Shown here in pieces: positions 8,349 to 18,200 of a stretch of DNA of 64,000 bases. Source of the stretch: Streptosporangiaceae bacterium (lineage in GTDB: Bacteria; Actinomycetota; Actinomycetes; Streptosporangiales; Streptosporangiaceae); contig JAFARZ010000422.1 in the NCBI GenBank assembly GCA_019245115.1, forward strand, positions 29,571 to 93,570. The letters run 5' to 3'. Made by a program: the position numbers and the translations under genes. The notes beneath the pieces are model-generated. The model made no database searches. It was not told the origin of the DNA and saw only the letters and a program-made list of their open reading frames with translations. Each line of letters starts with the position of its first letter. The first letter of the stretch is position 1.

Positions 8349-9245
8349 TCAGCCCACGGCCTGCTCATGACGAGCAGCTTCGGCCGCGGCCAGGAACGAG
8401 TTGACCTCACCGAAGAATTCCGCCGGCCGCTCCGCGAAGCACAGATGCGAGGCATCCTCGATGATGGCGTGCCGCGAATGAGGGATGCGGCGGCTCATGT
8501 CCGCCATGTGCTCGGGGCGGCATTCGTCATAGCGGCCGCCGATGAGCAGGGTCGGCACCGTGATCTCGCCGAGGCGGTCCGTCACATCCCAGTGTCTCAG
8601 GTTGCCGGTCACCGTGAACTCGCTGGGACCATTCATCGTGGCGTACACGTCGTAGCCGGTCTCGGCGAAGGACCGTTCCAGGCAGTCCGGCCATGGATCG
8701 AGACGGCAGAAGTGCTCACGGTAGAAGCCCAGGATGGCCGCCTGGTATTCGGGGCATGCGGTGAAGCCTCTGGCCTCGTGGTCGCGGATGAGCCTGACGG
8801 CCCCGGCTGGCTGCTGCCTGAGCAGTTCCTCGCAATCGGCCGCCCATCTGGGCATGCTCGCCGGGCTGCCGCACAGGATGAGGCTCCGCAATTCGGGTTT
8901 GCGGTCCAGGACGTACTGCAGGGCGAGAATGCCGCCCCAGGAACTGCCGAACAGATGCAGGCGGTCCAGGCCGAGAGCCGCGCGTACCTGCGCTAGTTCC
9001 TCAACGAACCGGTCGATGACCCACAGCGCCGGGTTGCCGGGCCGGTCGGACCGGCCGCAGCCAAGCTGGTCATAGAAGATGACCCGGCGATCGGCGGCCA
9101 GCGCTTCGAGCGGCTCCAGGTTGTAGTGGGTGGAGCCAGGACCGCCATGCAGGCACAGCAGCGGTGTCGCGTCACCCCCGCCTACGTCGCGGTACCAGAC
9201 CCTGCCACCGGGAACATCGATATAGCCTTCGCTCACGTCTCTCAT
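8349..9245 (-). CDS. Alpha/beta hydrolase, proline iminopeptidase-like (S33)
   Basis: Serine hydrolase of 298 aa. The oxyanion-hole motif HGGPG and the DQLGCGRS segment are characteristic of proline iminopeptidases. The nucleophile elbow is GSSWGG, the acid lies around GGRYDECRP and the histidine in EDASHLCF. A GGGAG-type site precedes ATG 9245. In a biosynthetic setting it could release an N-terminal residue or hydrolyse an amide or ester intermediate. It heads a three-gene coupled operon. Confidence 0.83.
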   Translation of the reverse strand: MRDVSEGYIDVPGGRVWYRDVGGGDATPLLCLHGGPGSTHYNLEPLEALAADRRVIFYDQLGCGRSDRPGNPALWVIDRFVEELAQVRAALGLDRLHLFGSSWGGILALQYVLDRKPELRSLILCGSPASMPRWAADCEELLRQQPAGAVRLIRDHEARGFTACPEYQAAILGFYREHFCRLDPWPDCLERSFAETGYDVYATMNGPSEFTVTGNLRHWDVTDRLGEITVPTLLIGGRYDECRPEHMADMSRRIPHSRHAIIEDASHLCFAERPAEFFGEVNSFLAAAEAARHEQAVG

Positions 9246-9265
9246 GTTCTCCCAAGCCTCATGCG

Positions 9266-9324
9266 CGGGGGAAGTCCCCCGTTACGTTGACACCCGGTGG
9301 GCCGGCATAGCAGCATTAGCGGAC
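9266..9324 (+). promoter_or_regulatory. Hairpin and possible leaderless promoter upstream of the aminotransferase gene
   Basis: A short perfect stem (cgggggaagtcccccg, 9266-9281) is followed by TTGACA at 9287-9292. About 18 nt further lies a weak -10 candidate (CAGCAT, 9311-9316), only 9 nt before ATG 9325, which has no Shine-Dalgarno sequence. This geometry fits a leaderless transcript, but the -10 match is poor. Confidence 0.35.
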
Positions 9325-10383
9325 ATGGCATTCGGTAGCCATTTTACACCACATATGGTTGTGGCCGAGTGGTCACGAGGTCGCGGTTGGCAGCCAATCC
9401 GGCTTATCAGCTATTCGGCGTTGTCACTAGCGCCATCCGCTATGGCCCTGCACTACGGGCAAGCGATCTTCGAAGGCATGAAAGCCTTTCCGCGGGCGGG
9501 CGGTATGGGCAGCATTTTCCGGCCCCGCCGGTGCGCCGCGCGTTTCAACAAGAGCGCGGCGAGGCTGGAAATGCCCCCGCTGCCAGCGGATAGTTTCATT
9601 ATGGCCTGCGAGGAACTGGTCCGCACGGACATCACGCAGGTGCCTGTATCAGGCGGGCAATGCCTTTATCTGCGGCCTTTTATGATCGCGACAGAGGCCT
9701 CCCTAGGGCTGCGGGTCGCCGATGAATATCTCTTCGGAATAATCGCTTCGCCGCTCGGCTATTCCGCCGATACGCCAGGCGGGATTGCCGTATGGTGCCC
9801 GGAAGATCACATACGCGCCGCCGCCGGAGGAACCGGGGACGCCAAATGCGCCGGCAATTACGCGGCCAGCCTGGTCGGCAAAGCGGAGGCGGCCCGGCAC
9901 GGCTGCGAGGAGGCGCTGTGGCTCGACGCGGCCGAGCACCGGTGGCTCGAGGAACTGAGCGCCATGAACTTCTTCTGTGTCTCGCGCCGCGCCGACGGCA
10001 CACTCGAACTGGCCTCGCCGTCGCTGAACGGGACAATTCTGGACGGGCACACCCGGGACAGCCTCTTGCGGCTGGCGGCGCGACAAGGAATCCGCACCGC
10101 GGAACGGCCGGTGGAACTCGCCGAGGTGACGCGCCCGGACAGTTCGGTGGTCGAGGCCTTCGCCTGCGGGACCGGCGTGACCGTCATACCGATAACCCGC
10201 ATCGTGACCAGGCACGGCGGTCACCAGATCGGCGATGGCCGGCCCGGTTCCCTGACCGCGCGACTGCGCGGTGAACTCATCGCGATCCAGGAGGGCCGGA
10301 TTCCCGACGACTACGGGTGGATGCACGACGTGCCGCAGGAACTCACGGTGTCGGGGAGGGTGCCCTTCGCTCCGAGCTTGTAG
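9325..10383 (+). CDS. ilvE: Branched-chain amino acid aminotransferase (fold-type IV PLP enzyme)
   Basis: Transfers the amino group between branched-chain amino acids and 2-oxoglutarate. Family motifs are HYGQAIFEGMKAF near the N-terminus, GGTGDAKCAGNYAAS with the PLP lysine near residue 174, LEELSAMNFF and the phosphate-binding NGTILDGHTRDS. ATG 9325 is preferred over 9244, which would abut the divergent hydrolase start and add 27 residues without similarity. In this location it could supply or consume a 2-oxo acid for the neighbouring ThDP enzyme, so it may be a pathway-specific paralogue of housekeeping ilvE. Its 3' end overlaps the convergent propeller gene by 73 bp. Confidence 0.85.
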   Translation: MAFGSHFTPHMVVAEWSRGRGWQPIRLISYSALSLAPSAMALHYGQAIFEGMKAFPRAGGMGSIFRPRRCAARFNKSAARLEMPPLPADSFIMACEELVRTDITQVPVSGGQCLYLRPFMIATEASLGLRVADEYLFGIIASPLGYSADTPGGIAVWCPEDHIRAAAGGTGDAKCAGNYAASLVGKAEAARHGCEEALWLDAAEHRWLEELSAMNFFCVSRRADGTLELASPSLNGTILDGHTRDSLLRLAARQGIRTAERPVELAEVTRPDSSVVEAFACGTGVTVIPITRIVTRHGGHQIGDGRPGSLTARLRGELIAIQEGRIPDDYGWMHDVPQELTVSGRVPFAPSL

Positions 10384-11912
10384 GCGATGATCAGCGGCTG
10401 CTGCGTCTTCGACAGGACCACGGCCGCCCCCACGATCACGTAACCGCCGTCGATCGCGACCGGGGCATCCGATCCCGCCGACAGCGGCGTCTTCAGCAGG
10501 ATCGCTCCGGTTTTCGTGGCGAACGCGTAGAGATAGCCGTTGAATGTCGTCGTGAAAACGACGTCGTTGGTGATCGAGGCGCCGCCGAACGGCACGGCGG
10601 GAAGCTGGTCGTCCCAGGCGATCTTCCCGGTGTCCTGGTCCACGGCGACCAGTTCGCCGGTGGCCGCGGCCAGTCTCGCCCCGATGTTGCTGTCGTCCGG
10701 CCCGGACTCGCTCCCGTACGTGGTCGAGAGGTCGGTCACGGCGGCGAAGGCATCCGAGCCGTTGCTCCCCAGCGGGGTCTCCATACCGCCGACGTCGCCG
10801 GGCTCCACGGTGACGGTGGCCGGCAGCGGCATCGGCGAGGCCGGCGAGAGGAACTCGGTGAGCAGCCCGTCGTTGTCGTGGCCGTTGTGCACGCCAACCG
10901 GACGGCTCCACAGCAGCTTGCCGGTCCGCGCGTCGAGCTCGATCATGATGCCGCCCTTGCCGCCGTCGATCACCACCGGCCGGCCGCCGGCGAACGTGAG
11001 TACCGGCGAATTCTGCAGGTCATGGTCGTAGAGATCGTGCGGGGTCAGCTGGTAATACCACAGGACCTTGCCGTGGCGGCTCAGTTTCACGACCGAGTCG
11101 GTGTACAGGTTCGGGCCGAGCCTGCTCGTCCCCCACGGATAGCCGGGGGCGCCGCCCGGCGGGGCCGGGTTCGCGACTCCGACGTAGATGTTGCCCTGGC
11201 TGTCGAACGAAGGCGGGTACCACAGCCCGCCGCCTGAATTGACAGCCGGGTTGCCCCACAGGTCGTCCCCGGCCTCGTTCCAGGACCACTCCGGCGCGCC
11301 GGTCCGGGCGTTGAGCGCCCACAGGACTCCCGCGTCGCCCGGAGGGTTCGGATTGGACACATTGGACGGCACGGTCGACACGTACACGGTGCCCTTGTTA
11401 TAGCCGGGGGCCATGTCGATGCCCTCGGTGGCGTTACTGATGAGGGTCCGGCTCCACAGCTGCGCGCCTGTGGCAGCGTCAAGGGCGACCGCCGCGCTGG
11501 CTGTCACGGTGTACACGGTCCCGTTGACCACGTTGACGCCGTCCGGTCCGGCATTCGGCGAGTTGTACACATGCTTCCAGAGGACCTTACCCGTGGTCAG
11601 CTGGATCGCCATCACGTTCGAATCGAGATCCTGCAGGTACACCACGCCGTCGACCACGACGGGCGTGGTGGCGTAGCCGCCGGGAAGAGCGGGCGCGGTG
11701 ATCGGCACGGTCCACGCCACTCCCAGCCGCGAGACGTTCGAGCTGTTGATCGGACCGGCGACATCCCGGGTGTTCTCCAGGTTGGCGCCGGGCAGCGTCC
11801 AGCCACGTGCGGGCAAATCCCTGTTGTTACTCGTGTAACCACCAGCGACGAGACTTGCGGAGATCACCACAGCACCGCTGGCAGCCGCTGCTCGTTTAAC
11901 CAGGGGACTCAT
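10311..11912 (-). CDS. Exported PQQ-like beta-propeller protein
   Basis: 533-aa protein with an N-terminal signal peptide (positive MSPLVKRAAAASG followed by a hydrophobic AVVISASLVAG segment). Repeated propeller blades of the form VVVDGVVYLQDLDSNVMAIQLTTGKVLW recur along its length (for example LDAATGAQLWS, LDARTGKLLWS, VDQDTGKIAWD). This is the PQQ-dependent dehydrogenase type of fold. The conserved catalytic signature was not confirmed, so it may be a non-catalytic binding propeller. A GAGGGA site precedes ATG 11912. The gene follows the ThDP enzyme by 11 bp and is surely in the same operon. Confidence 0.75.
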   Translation of the reverse strand: MSPLVKRAAAASGAVVISASLVAGGYTSNNRDLPARGWTLPGANLENTRDVAGPINSSNVSRLGVAWTVPITAPALPGGYATTPVVVDGVVYLQDLDSNVMAIQLTTGKVLWKHVYNSPNAGPDGVNVVNGTVYTVTASAAVALDAATGAQLWSRTLISNATEGIDMAPGYNKGTVYVSTVPSNVSNPNPPGDAGVLWALNARTGAPEWSWNEAGDDLWGNPAVNSGGGLWYPPSFDSQGNIYVGVANPAPPGGAPGYPWGTSRLGPNLYTDSVVKLSRHGKVLWYYQLTPHDLYDHDLQNSPVLTFAGGRPVVIDGGKGGIMIELDARTGKLLWSRPVGVHNGHDNDGLLTEFLSPASPMPLPATVTVEPGDVGGMETPLGSNGSDAFAAVTDLSTTYGSESGPDDSNIGARLAAATGELVAVDQDTGKIAWDDQLPAVPFGGASITNDVVFTTTFNGYLYAFATKTGAILLKTPLSAGSDAPVAIDGGYVIVGAAVVLSKTQQPLIIAYKLGAKGTLPDTVSSCGTSCIHP

Positions 11913-11923
11913 CAGGCTCCCTC

Positions 11924-13678
11924 TTAGACGACCGGTATGTGCACGCTCACAACCGCCGAACGACCGCCGTTCACCACCGCGAGAGCGTCCTTCAGCACGC
12001 GGGGCAACTCGTCCGGATCATCGACCGTGACGGCCCACGCGCCGCCCGCCGCGGCCGCCACGCCGGGCAGGTCGGCCTCGGGCTCGAACGAAACGTGGAA
12101 GTCATCCGCCGATGCCGCCGCCCCGTCCGGATGCGTCCGGAGCGTGGAGAATTTAGGCGCGGCCCAGCCGCGGTTGTCGTAGATGACGGTCAGGGCCGGT
12201 GTCCGGTACCGGCGGGCGGTCCAGTACGCGGCCGACGGCACCCCGAACAGGAAAGAACCATCCCCGACCAGAGATACCACCGTACGTTCGGGGGCAGCCA
12301 ATTTAGCACCGATGGCGGCACCGGATGTCCAGCCCAGAGAACCACCGCCATGGTTCAGCACCGATCCGGGCCGGTCAGCCCGCAGGTGCTCAGCCACCAC
12401 CCGGCCATTGGTGACTACCTCGGTGAGGATCAGCGCGTCCTCGGACTCGAGCAGCCGCCGGACGCATGCGGTCAGGTACTCCGGCGTGATGACCCCGTCG
12501 GGCGACGGCTGTTCCCGCCTCTCCCGCTCCGCCATTCCGGCGTCGTGAGCTCGCGCCGCCTCCGCGCGCCTGGCTTCGGCCGCGGCCGTATCAACAAGAT
12601 CATTTCGACGAACGTACTGTGCTATCTGTTCCACGGCGACCCGCGAGTTCGCCGTGGCATACCGGCGCGCGGGTATGTGCCACATGGTCATCTGCGACTT
12701 CAGCGGATCGGTGTCCACGCAGTAGATGACCGCGTCGGGCGACGGCCGGTTGACCGCGGGAATCCAGGGCACGTCGCTGTCGATGGTCAGGATCACATCG
12801 GCCTGGGCCAGCACCGGATTCTGCGCCACGCTGTGGAACTGGTAGCCGGCATGCAGCGGGTGACTGGCCGGGAAGTTGACGTGGTATGCGACCGATTCGA
12901 TGACCGGGATGGCCAGCAGTTCCGCCAGTTCCACCAGCTTCGGCACCGCCGCCGGGTCCCGGCCCAGGTAGGAGGTGACGATCAGCGGATGCCGCGCCCC
13001 GGCGAGCGCGGTCGCGATCTCGGCGGTGACCTCTTCGGTGAGCGCCGCGGGCGCGACGGCGCCGAAGGTGGCCGGGTCGACGGCGTACGGCTCGACCGGT
13101 TCCTCCATCACCTCGCGCGGACCGGTCAGGTAGACCGGTCCGGCCGGCTCGCTTCGCGCGATCTGTAGCGCACGGTGCACAAGCTGCTTGACGTTACGGC
13201 CGGTACGGAGCTCGTTGTCGTACTTGACGTAGTTGCGGAGGATGCCGCGCTGATCGCGGACGTCCTGAACCCAGTGGATGAACTCGTTCCGCCCGCCGGG
13301 CAGCTCGCCCTCTTGCGTGTACGGCGCCATACCGGCGAAGATCAGCACTGGGACGCGCCCGCGCATGGCGTTGTTGACGGCACCGCCCAGGTTCTGCGTG
13401 CCCGCGTCCACGTGAACCAGGACAGCCTGCGGCTGTCCGGTCACCATCGCATAGGCATGCGCGGCCGACAGCGCGACCGTCTCGTGCGGGCAGACGATGA
13501 GCCGCGGCGTCTTGGCGTCCGCACCGGGGGTGGGGGTGGGGGAACTAGCCGCGGCTCTGGCCTGGGCCAGCGCCTCGATGATGCCCGGATGGTCACTACC
13601 GAGGTTGGCGAAGATATAGCTGACCCCGGCTTCGGCCAGGGCTTCCAGAAAGGCACTGCTGGTGGTGTGGTAACTCAC
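11924..13678 (-). CDS. Thiamine-diphosphate-dependent enzyme (acetolactate synthase / 2-oxo acid decarboxylase family)
   Basis: 584-aa enzyme with the three-domain ThDP architecture. The N-terminal pyrimidine-binding domain has the activating Glu in PHETVALSAAHAYA near residue 61. The central Rossmann-like domain is followed by the C-terminal ThDP/Mg motif GDGSFLFG near residue 470 and IYDNRGW near 500. GTG 13678 has an upstream gggag. The substrate is probably a 2-oxo acid; the aminotransferase on the other side of the propeller gene could provide one. It starts only 20 bp after cvnD, so it may be co-transcribed with the conservon. Confidence 0.82.
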   Translation of the reverse strand: MSYHTTSSAFLEALAEAGVSYIFANLGSDHPGIIEALAQARAAASSPTPTPGADAKTPRLIVCPHETVALSAAHAYAMVTGQPQAVLVHVDAGTQNLGGAVNNAMRGRVPVLIFAGMAPYTQEGELPGGRNEFIHWVQDVRDQRGILRNYVKYDNELRTGRNVKQLVHRALQIARSEPAGPVYLTGPREVMEEPVEPYAVDPATFGAVAPAALTEEVTAEIATALAGARHPLIVTSYLGRDPAAVPKLVELAELLAIPVIESVAYHVNFPASHPLHAGYQFHSVAQNPVLAQADVILTIDSDVPWIPAVNRPSPDAVIYCVDTDPLKSQMTMWHIPARRYATANSRVAVEQIAQYVRRNDLVDTAAAEARRAEAARAHDAGMAERERREQPSPDGVITPEYLTACVRRLLESEDALILTEVVTNGRVVAEHLRADRPGSVLNHGGGSLGWTSGAAIGAKLAAPERTVVSLVGDGSFLFGVPSAAYWTARRYRTPALTVIYDNRGWAAPKFSTLRTHPDGAAASADDFHVSFEPEADLPGVAAAAGGAWAVTVDDPDELPRVLKDALAVVNGGRSAVVSVHIPVV

Positions 13679-13698
13679 CGGCCACTCCCTGGCTCAGG

Positions 13699-14304
13699 CT
13701 AGAAGCGCCCCGCCGTCTGCATCGACATGGCGTGCTCCACCAGCGTGACCAGCGTCGCCTTGGTGGACTCACGGTTCCGCGCGTCGCATGGGATCACCGG
13801 CACGTCCGGCGAGATGGCCAGCGCCTCGCTGACATCCCGGCTCCGGTGCGGGAACTGCCCGTGGAACCCGTTGATCCCGATCACGAACGGAAGGCCGCTA
13901 GCCTCGAAGTAGTCCACCGCGGGGAACGAGTCGGCCAGTCGCCGGGTGTCGACCAGGACCACGGCGCCGATGGCGCCCTGGATCAGGTCATCCCACATGA
14001 ACCAGAACCGGTGCTGCCCGGGCGTCCCGAACATGTACAGCACCAGGTCCTTGTCCAGCGTGATCCGCCCGAAGTCCATCGCCACCGTCGTGGTCGACTT
14101 GTCCGGCACATGCGAGAGGTCGTCTACGTCCGTGCTGGCCACGGTCATGACCGCTTCGGTCGTCAGCGGCGTGATCTCGGAGACCGAACCGACGAACGTC
14201 GTCTTACCCACGCCAAACCCGCCGGCCACCACGATCTTGACCGACGTCATGGCCTGCGACGATTCGGCCACAGGACGAGCGACGCTAGATCTTACGGAGT
14301 CCAC
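13699..14304 (-). CDS. cvnD: Conservon GTPase CvnD-like (MglA/Roc-type ATP/GTP-binding protein)
   Basis: Small GTPase-like protein of 201 aa. The P-loop GGFGVGKTT lies near residue 26, then TVAMDFGRITLDKDLVLYMFGTPGQHRFW (switch region with the G3-like D-x-x-G replaced by GTPGQ) and VVLVDTRRLADSF. GTG 14304 is chosen because it overlaps the end of cvnC and gives the usual conservon N-terminus (VDSVRSS). The longer reading adds 16 residues without support. In conservons this protein works with the roadblock CvnB and DUF742 CvnC under the membrane sensor CvnA, in a G-protein-like signalling complex. Confidence 0.92.
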   Translation of the reverse strand: MDSVRSSVARPVAESSQAMTSVKIVVAGGFGVGKTTFVGSVSEITPLTTEAVMTVASTDVDDLSHVPDKSTTTVAMDFGRITLDKDLVLYMFGTPGQHRFWFMWDDLIQGAIGAVVLVDTRRLADSFPAVDYFEASGLPFVIGINGFHGQFPHRSRDVSEALAISPDVPVIPCDARNRESTKATLVTLVEHAMSMQTAGRF

Positions 14305-14773
14305 TAAGCACCCTTTCGAGCAGATGGAGGTCCGGACGGCCCTCCGCGTCATCGCGCTGGTGAATGCGGACCAGACCGTCCGCGCTCATGTCGGCGATGA
14401 GGATCCTTGCCACGCCCAATGGCAGCCGCAGTACCGCGGACACCTCCGCCACAGACCTCCAGTCCCGGCAGAACTGAAGGATCGCCTGGCACTCCGGTGC
14501 CAGGACGGAGAGATCACGCGGCTCGAGGACGGTCGCGGTCACCAGCGCCTCTATGGCGAGCTGGTACCGGGGCTGTGTCCGTCCTCCGGTGACCGTGTAC
14601 GGACGGACGAGCCTCGTCGAGCCCTCTTCCTCGGCGCCGAAACCGCCGAATCCAGTCCGCACAGCACCGTCATCCCACCCGCCGGCCCGAACCGCGCCAC
14701 CTGGCCAGGAGCCAGGTGAACTTGTCGGGCCCGCGAATGGTGACCGGTCGTCACCGCGCCCTTGGCCAGCCAC
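14285..14773 (-). CDS. cvnC: Conservon protein CvnC-like (DUF742)
   Basis: 162-aa DUF742 protein. The N-terminal 45 residues are Gly/Ser-rich and disordered-looking, then the conserved RLVRPYTVTGGRTQPRYQLAIEALV block and a winged-helix-like ending with LPLGVARILIADM and LLERVLSGLRKI. GTG 14773 is preceded by ggagg. It lies between cvnB and cvnD, overlapping cvnD by 20 bp, which fits a single signalling operon. Confidence 0.92.
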   Translation of the reverse strand: MAGQGRGDDRSPFAGPTSSPGSWPGGAVRAGGWDDGAVRTGFGGFGAEEEGSTRLVRPYTVTGGRTQPRYQLAIEALVTATVLEPRDLSVLAPECQAILQFCRDWRSVAEVSAVLRLPLGVARILIADMSADGLVRIHQRDDAEGRPDLHLLERVLSGLRKI

Positions 14774-14785
14774 TGAAACCTCCGG

Positions 14786-15220
14786 TCACCGTCGTCCGTC
14801 ACCCGGAATTGCTGCTTGCATGACGCCGCGGGTGGCGGGGGTCAGTACCCGTCCGGCCCGCTCGACAAGCAAAGTCATCTCGTAGGCGACAAGCCCGAGA
14901 TCACAAGTAGACGCGGCGAGCACGGCGAGGCTTGAACCGTTGCTGATCGCCATTATGACCAGCACCCCTCGCTGCATCTCGACCACCGTCTGCACGACCG
15001 CGCCGCCCTCGAATACCCGCGACGCACCCTGGGTCAGGCTGGTCAGTCCCGACGTCACCGCCGCGAGCTGATCGGCCCGCTCCTGGGGGAAACCCGCGCT
15101 GAACGCCAGCGGCAGGCCGTCCGAGGAGACCACCACCGCATGCGCTACATCCGGGACCCGCTCCACGAAGTTGGTGATCAGCCAGCTCAGGTCCTGAACA
15201 GGGCGCCCTGGCGTAGTCAC
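14786..15220 (-). CDS. cvnB: Conservon roadblock/LC7 protein CvnB-like
   Basis: 144-aa roadblock/LC7-domain protein. It begins with LSWLITNFVERVPDVAHAVVVSSDGLPLAFSAG, the typical actinobacterial CvnB opening, and continues with QLAAVTSGLTSLTQGASRVFEGG. GTG 15220 has a strong upstream gagggagg. Roadblock proteins bind and modulate MglA-type GTPases, which matches the CvnD gene downstream. Confidence 0.93.
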   Translation of the reverse strand: MTTPGRPVQDLSWLITNFVERVPDVAHAVVVSSDGLPLAFSAGFPQERADQLAAVTSGLTSLTQGASRVFEGGAVVQTVVEMQRGVLVIMAISNGSSLAVLAASTCDLGLVAYEMTLLVERAGRVLTPATRGVMQAAIPGDGRR

Positions 15221-15276
15221 GCTTCCTCCCTCGGCCGGCCGGACTCGCTATGCGCTCGTTGAGATGTCATCTCGCT

Positions 15277-18200
15277 CTATTGCTCCTCGATCTGGGGTGC
15301 GGCCGCGCGGCCCTCGCGCACGCCTCGCTGGAAGCTCGACATCCGGCTACGGATATCTTCCGCTGTCCGGGCCGGTGCCGCAGCCGCTGCAGGTGCCGTC
15401 CCTTCGGAATCCTGCCCGCCTGTGATTGAACCAGGAACAAGATTAGCCCTAGGTATCCGCTTCGGCAGCCCAGCTGTTGTAGTCTCCCCCGCGGCGGGCG
15501 CAGCGACCACCTGCGCCGCCCGCCAGCCTTCGTCGGCTGGCGACGTCCATGCTGTTCCAGCGGGTGCGGCGGCGGCCGCCGGCGCGCCTTGCGTGGCGCT
15601 CAGCTTCTTGCCGCTGCGCCGGAACCAGTCCGACTCGACCGAATCGAAGATCGGCAGCCGCTGATCCTGAGCCGCGGCGGGCGGGATCGTCACCGAGCCG
15701 GGATCGGTGGCGGTGCCGTTCCCGTTACCGAACGCTGGAGCAGGGGCTTCGGCCAGATCCATGGGAGCCATGAGGTCCTCGCGGTCGGCCGCGGGAATCC
15801 AGGGGGTCGGCTCCTCCCAGCCGGCCGGCGGGGTCCGGGGCTCCGCTCGGTCAGCCGCGGGGGTCCGGGGGGACGGCTCCCCCCGGTCGAAACCGAGTTC
15901 GTCGACGCTCGGGCCGTCGCCGCCGCGGATGCCGCCGATCTCGACGGACGGAGGCTGGGTGGTGCCGAACGACGGGAGTCGTGGACCGGCCTCGGCCGGC
16001 GCGGGCGCGCTCGTGCCGTTCCCGTTGCGCACCGGCAGCGGCGGCACCTGCGGGCCGGCCGGGTTCTGGGTGGGCTGGGGGCCGGTCGGGGTGAACGACG
16101 GTGAGGTGGACGGTCCTGGCGTGGAGAACCTGGGGATGCGCGCGGCGGCGGTCGCCTGCGATGCCGCGGTGCTGGCTCCCGGCGTCGGGGCGGACAGCGA
16201 CGGCGCGGGGCCGTAGTCGTCGGCCTCGAACCGGCGGAGCCGGCCAAGCGGCGGGGCGACCTCCGGGGCGGCGACGGTCTCCGGCAGCCAGATCAGCGCG
16301 GTCAGGCCACCCGCCTGCGCGTGCCGCAGCCGGACCCGGACGCCGTGACGGGCGGCCAGGCGGCCCACCACGAACAGGCCCATGCGGCGGGACACGGCCA
16401 CGTCGACCACCGGCGGGTTGTCGAGACGCCAGTTGGCGTGGGCCATTTCCTGGTCCGAGATCCCCACGCCGTTGTCGGTGATGTCGAGGAGCACGCCACC
16501 GCTGGACAGCGGCTGCCCGGATACGTACACCTGGGTGTCTTCCGGCGAGAACGTGGTCGCGTTCTCCACGATCTCCGCCACCAGGTGCACGACGTCGTTG
16601 ACGGCCTGGCCGACGACCACGATGCCGGGCTGCACGTTGAGCACGACGCGCTCGTACTGCTCGATCTCGGAGATCGCCGCACGGAGCACGTCCACCAGCG
16701 GAACCGGCTGGCTCCACCGGCGCGCGACCTCGTGACCGGCCAGGACCAGCAGGTTCTCGGAGTTGCGGCGCATACGGGTGGCCAGGTGGTCGAGCCGGAA
16801 CAGGCTGGACAGACGGCCGGGGTCCTGCTCGCTCTGCTCCAGCGAGTCGATCAGCGAGAGCTGCCGCTCGATCAGCGACTGGCTGCGGCGGGACAGGTTG
16901 ATGAACATCGCGTTCAGGTTGCCGCGCAGCATGGCTTCGTCCGCGGCCAGTCGCACCGCCTCGCGGTGGACCTGGTCGAACGCCCGCGCGACCTCGCCGA
17001 TCTCGTCGGTGGAGCTGACCCCGATCGGCTCGATCTCGACGCCCTCGTCCGTGCCCTCGCTCTGGCTGAGGCGGCGCACCATGTCCGGCAGGCGGTGACC
17101 GGCGACGTCGAGCGCGTCACTGCGCAGCTTGCGCAGCGGCCGGGTGAGCGAGCGCGCGACCAGGGTGGAGATCAGCAGCACCAGGAGCAGCAGGACCAGG
17201 GTGATGACGCTGGCCAGCAGCAGGTTGCTTTCCGCGTTGGACTTCAGCGTGTTGGCCCGGCTGGTGATCTGCGACACCAGGCTGCTGCTGCCGAGGCCGC
17301 CGATCACCTGGCGGTTTCCCTTGATCCGCGCGGACATGCTGTTGTACCACGTCGGCGCGGTCAGGTTGCTGTTATGCGCGGTCAGCGGCGTGCCCGGGGA
17401 GTTCTGCGCGATCGAGATCGCGAGCTGCTCTTCCTGGGCGGCCTGGTCCACCGCGGTACCGGCTACCGTGTTCTCCCACAGGCCGTTCTCGGTCTCGTTG
17501 GTGAACGCCTTGAAGTCCGCGAGTTCGGCGGCTTCCTGGGTTTGCGCGGCGGACAGGCTGGCCAGGTCGGCGGGGGCGAGCTCGGGGGGGACGGAGTTCA
17601 GCGCGGCGAACAGGATCGCCCGCTGTACCGACATCTGGTTCTCGGCGCGGAGCAGGGCGGCCAGCGTGGTGACGTTGCCCTGGAGGTCCGCGTCGTTGGC
17701 GCCGTTACCGACCGCGCCGCTGAACGTGTTGGCGACGTCGATGACGTTGGTGGTGTAGACCCGGACGACCTGGTCCCACGGCAGCGAGGAGCTGGACGCG
17801 ACCTGGCGGATGTTCTGCAGGTCGTTGAGGGCGGCCAGCAGCGCCTCGAGGTCCTGCACCGTGCCGGCCTGGAAGCCGGTGCCCGCGGGGTTGGCGCACG
17901 GGGACGGGCAGACACCCTGTGCGTCCGCCTTCACCACGGTGGCCGAGGCGTCCGTGCTCTGCCAGGCCTGGTGCACGGGGGTGGGGTCGGTCCGCTGCGA
18001 CCCGATGGAACCCGATGCGACGTAGCCCGCGGTCACGTCGCGCTCGTCTTCCAGGTTCTGGGTGAGCCGCACGACCGCGGCGTTCAGGTTGACCAGCGTC
18101 TGTACCCGGCCGAAGGCCTGGTAGCTGCTGGCGCTGTTGCTGATCTGGACCGCGCCGAGGACGGCGGCGGCGATGGTGGGGATCGCGATGACCGCGGCCA

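Noticed and set aside
12277..12293. Fourth copy of the shared operator motif inside the ThDP gene
   Set aside because: Matches the core but lies in conserved ThDP-motif coding sequence, so coincidence is more likely.
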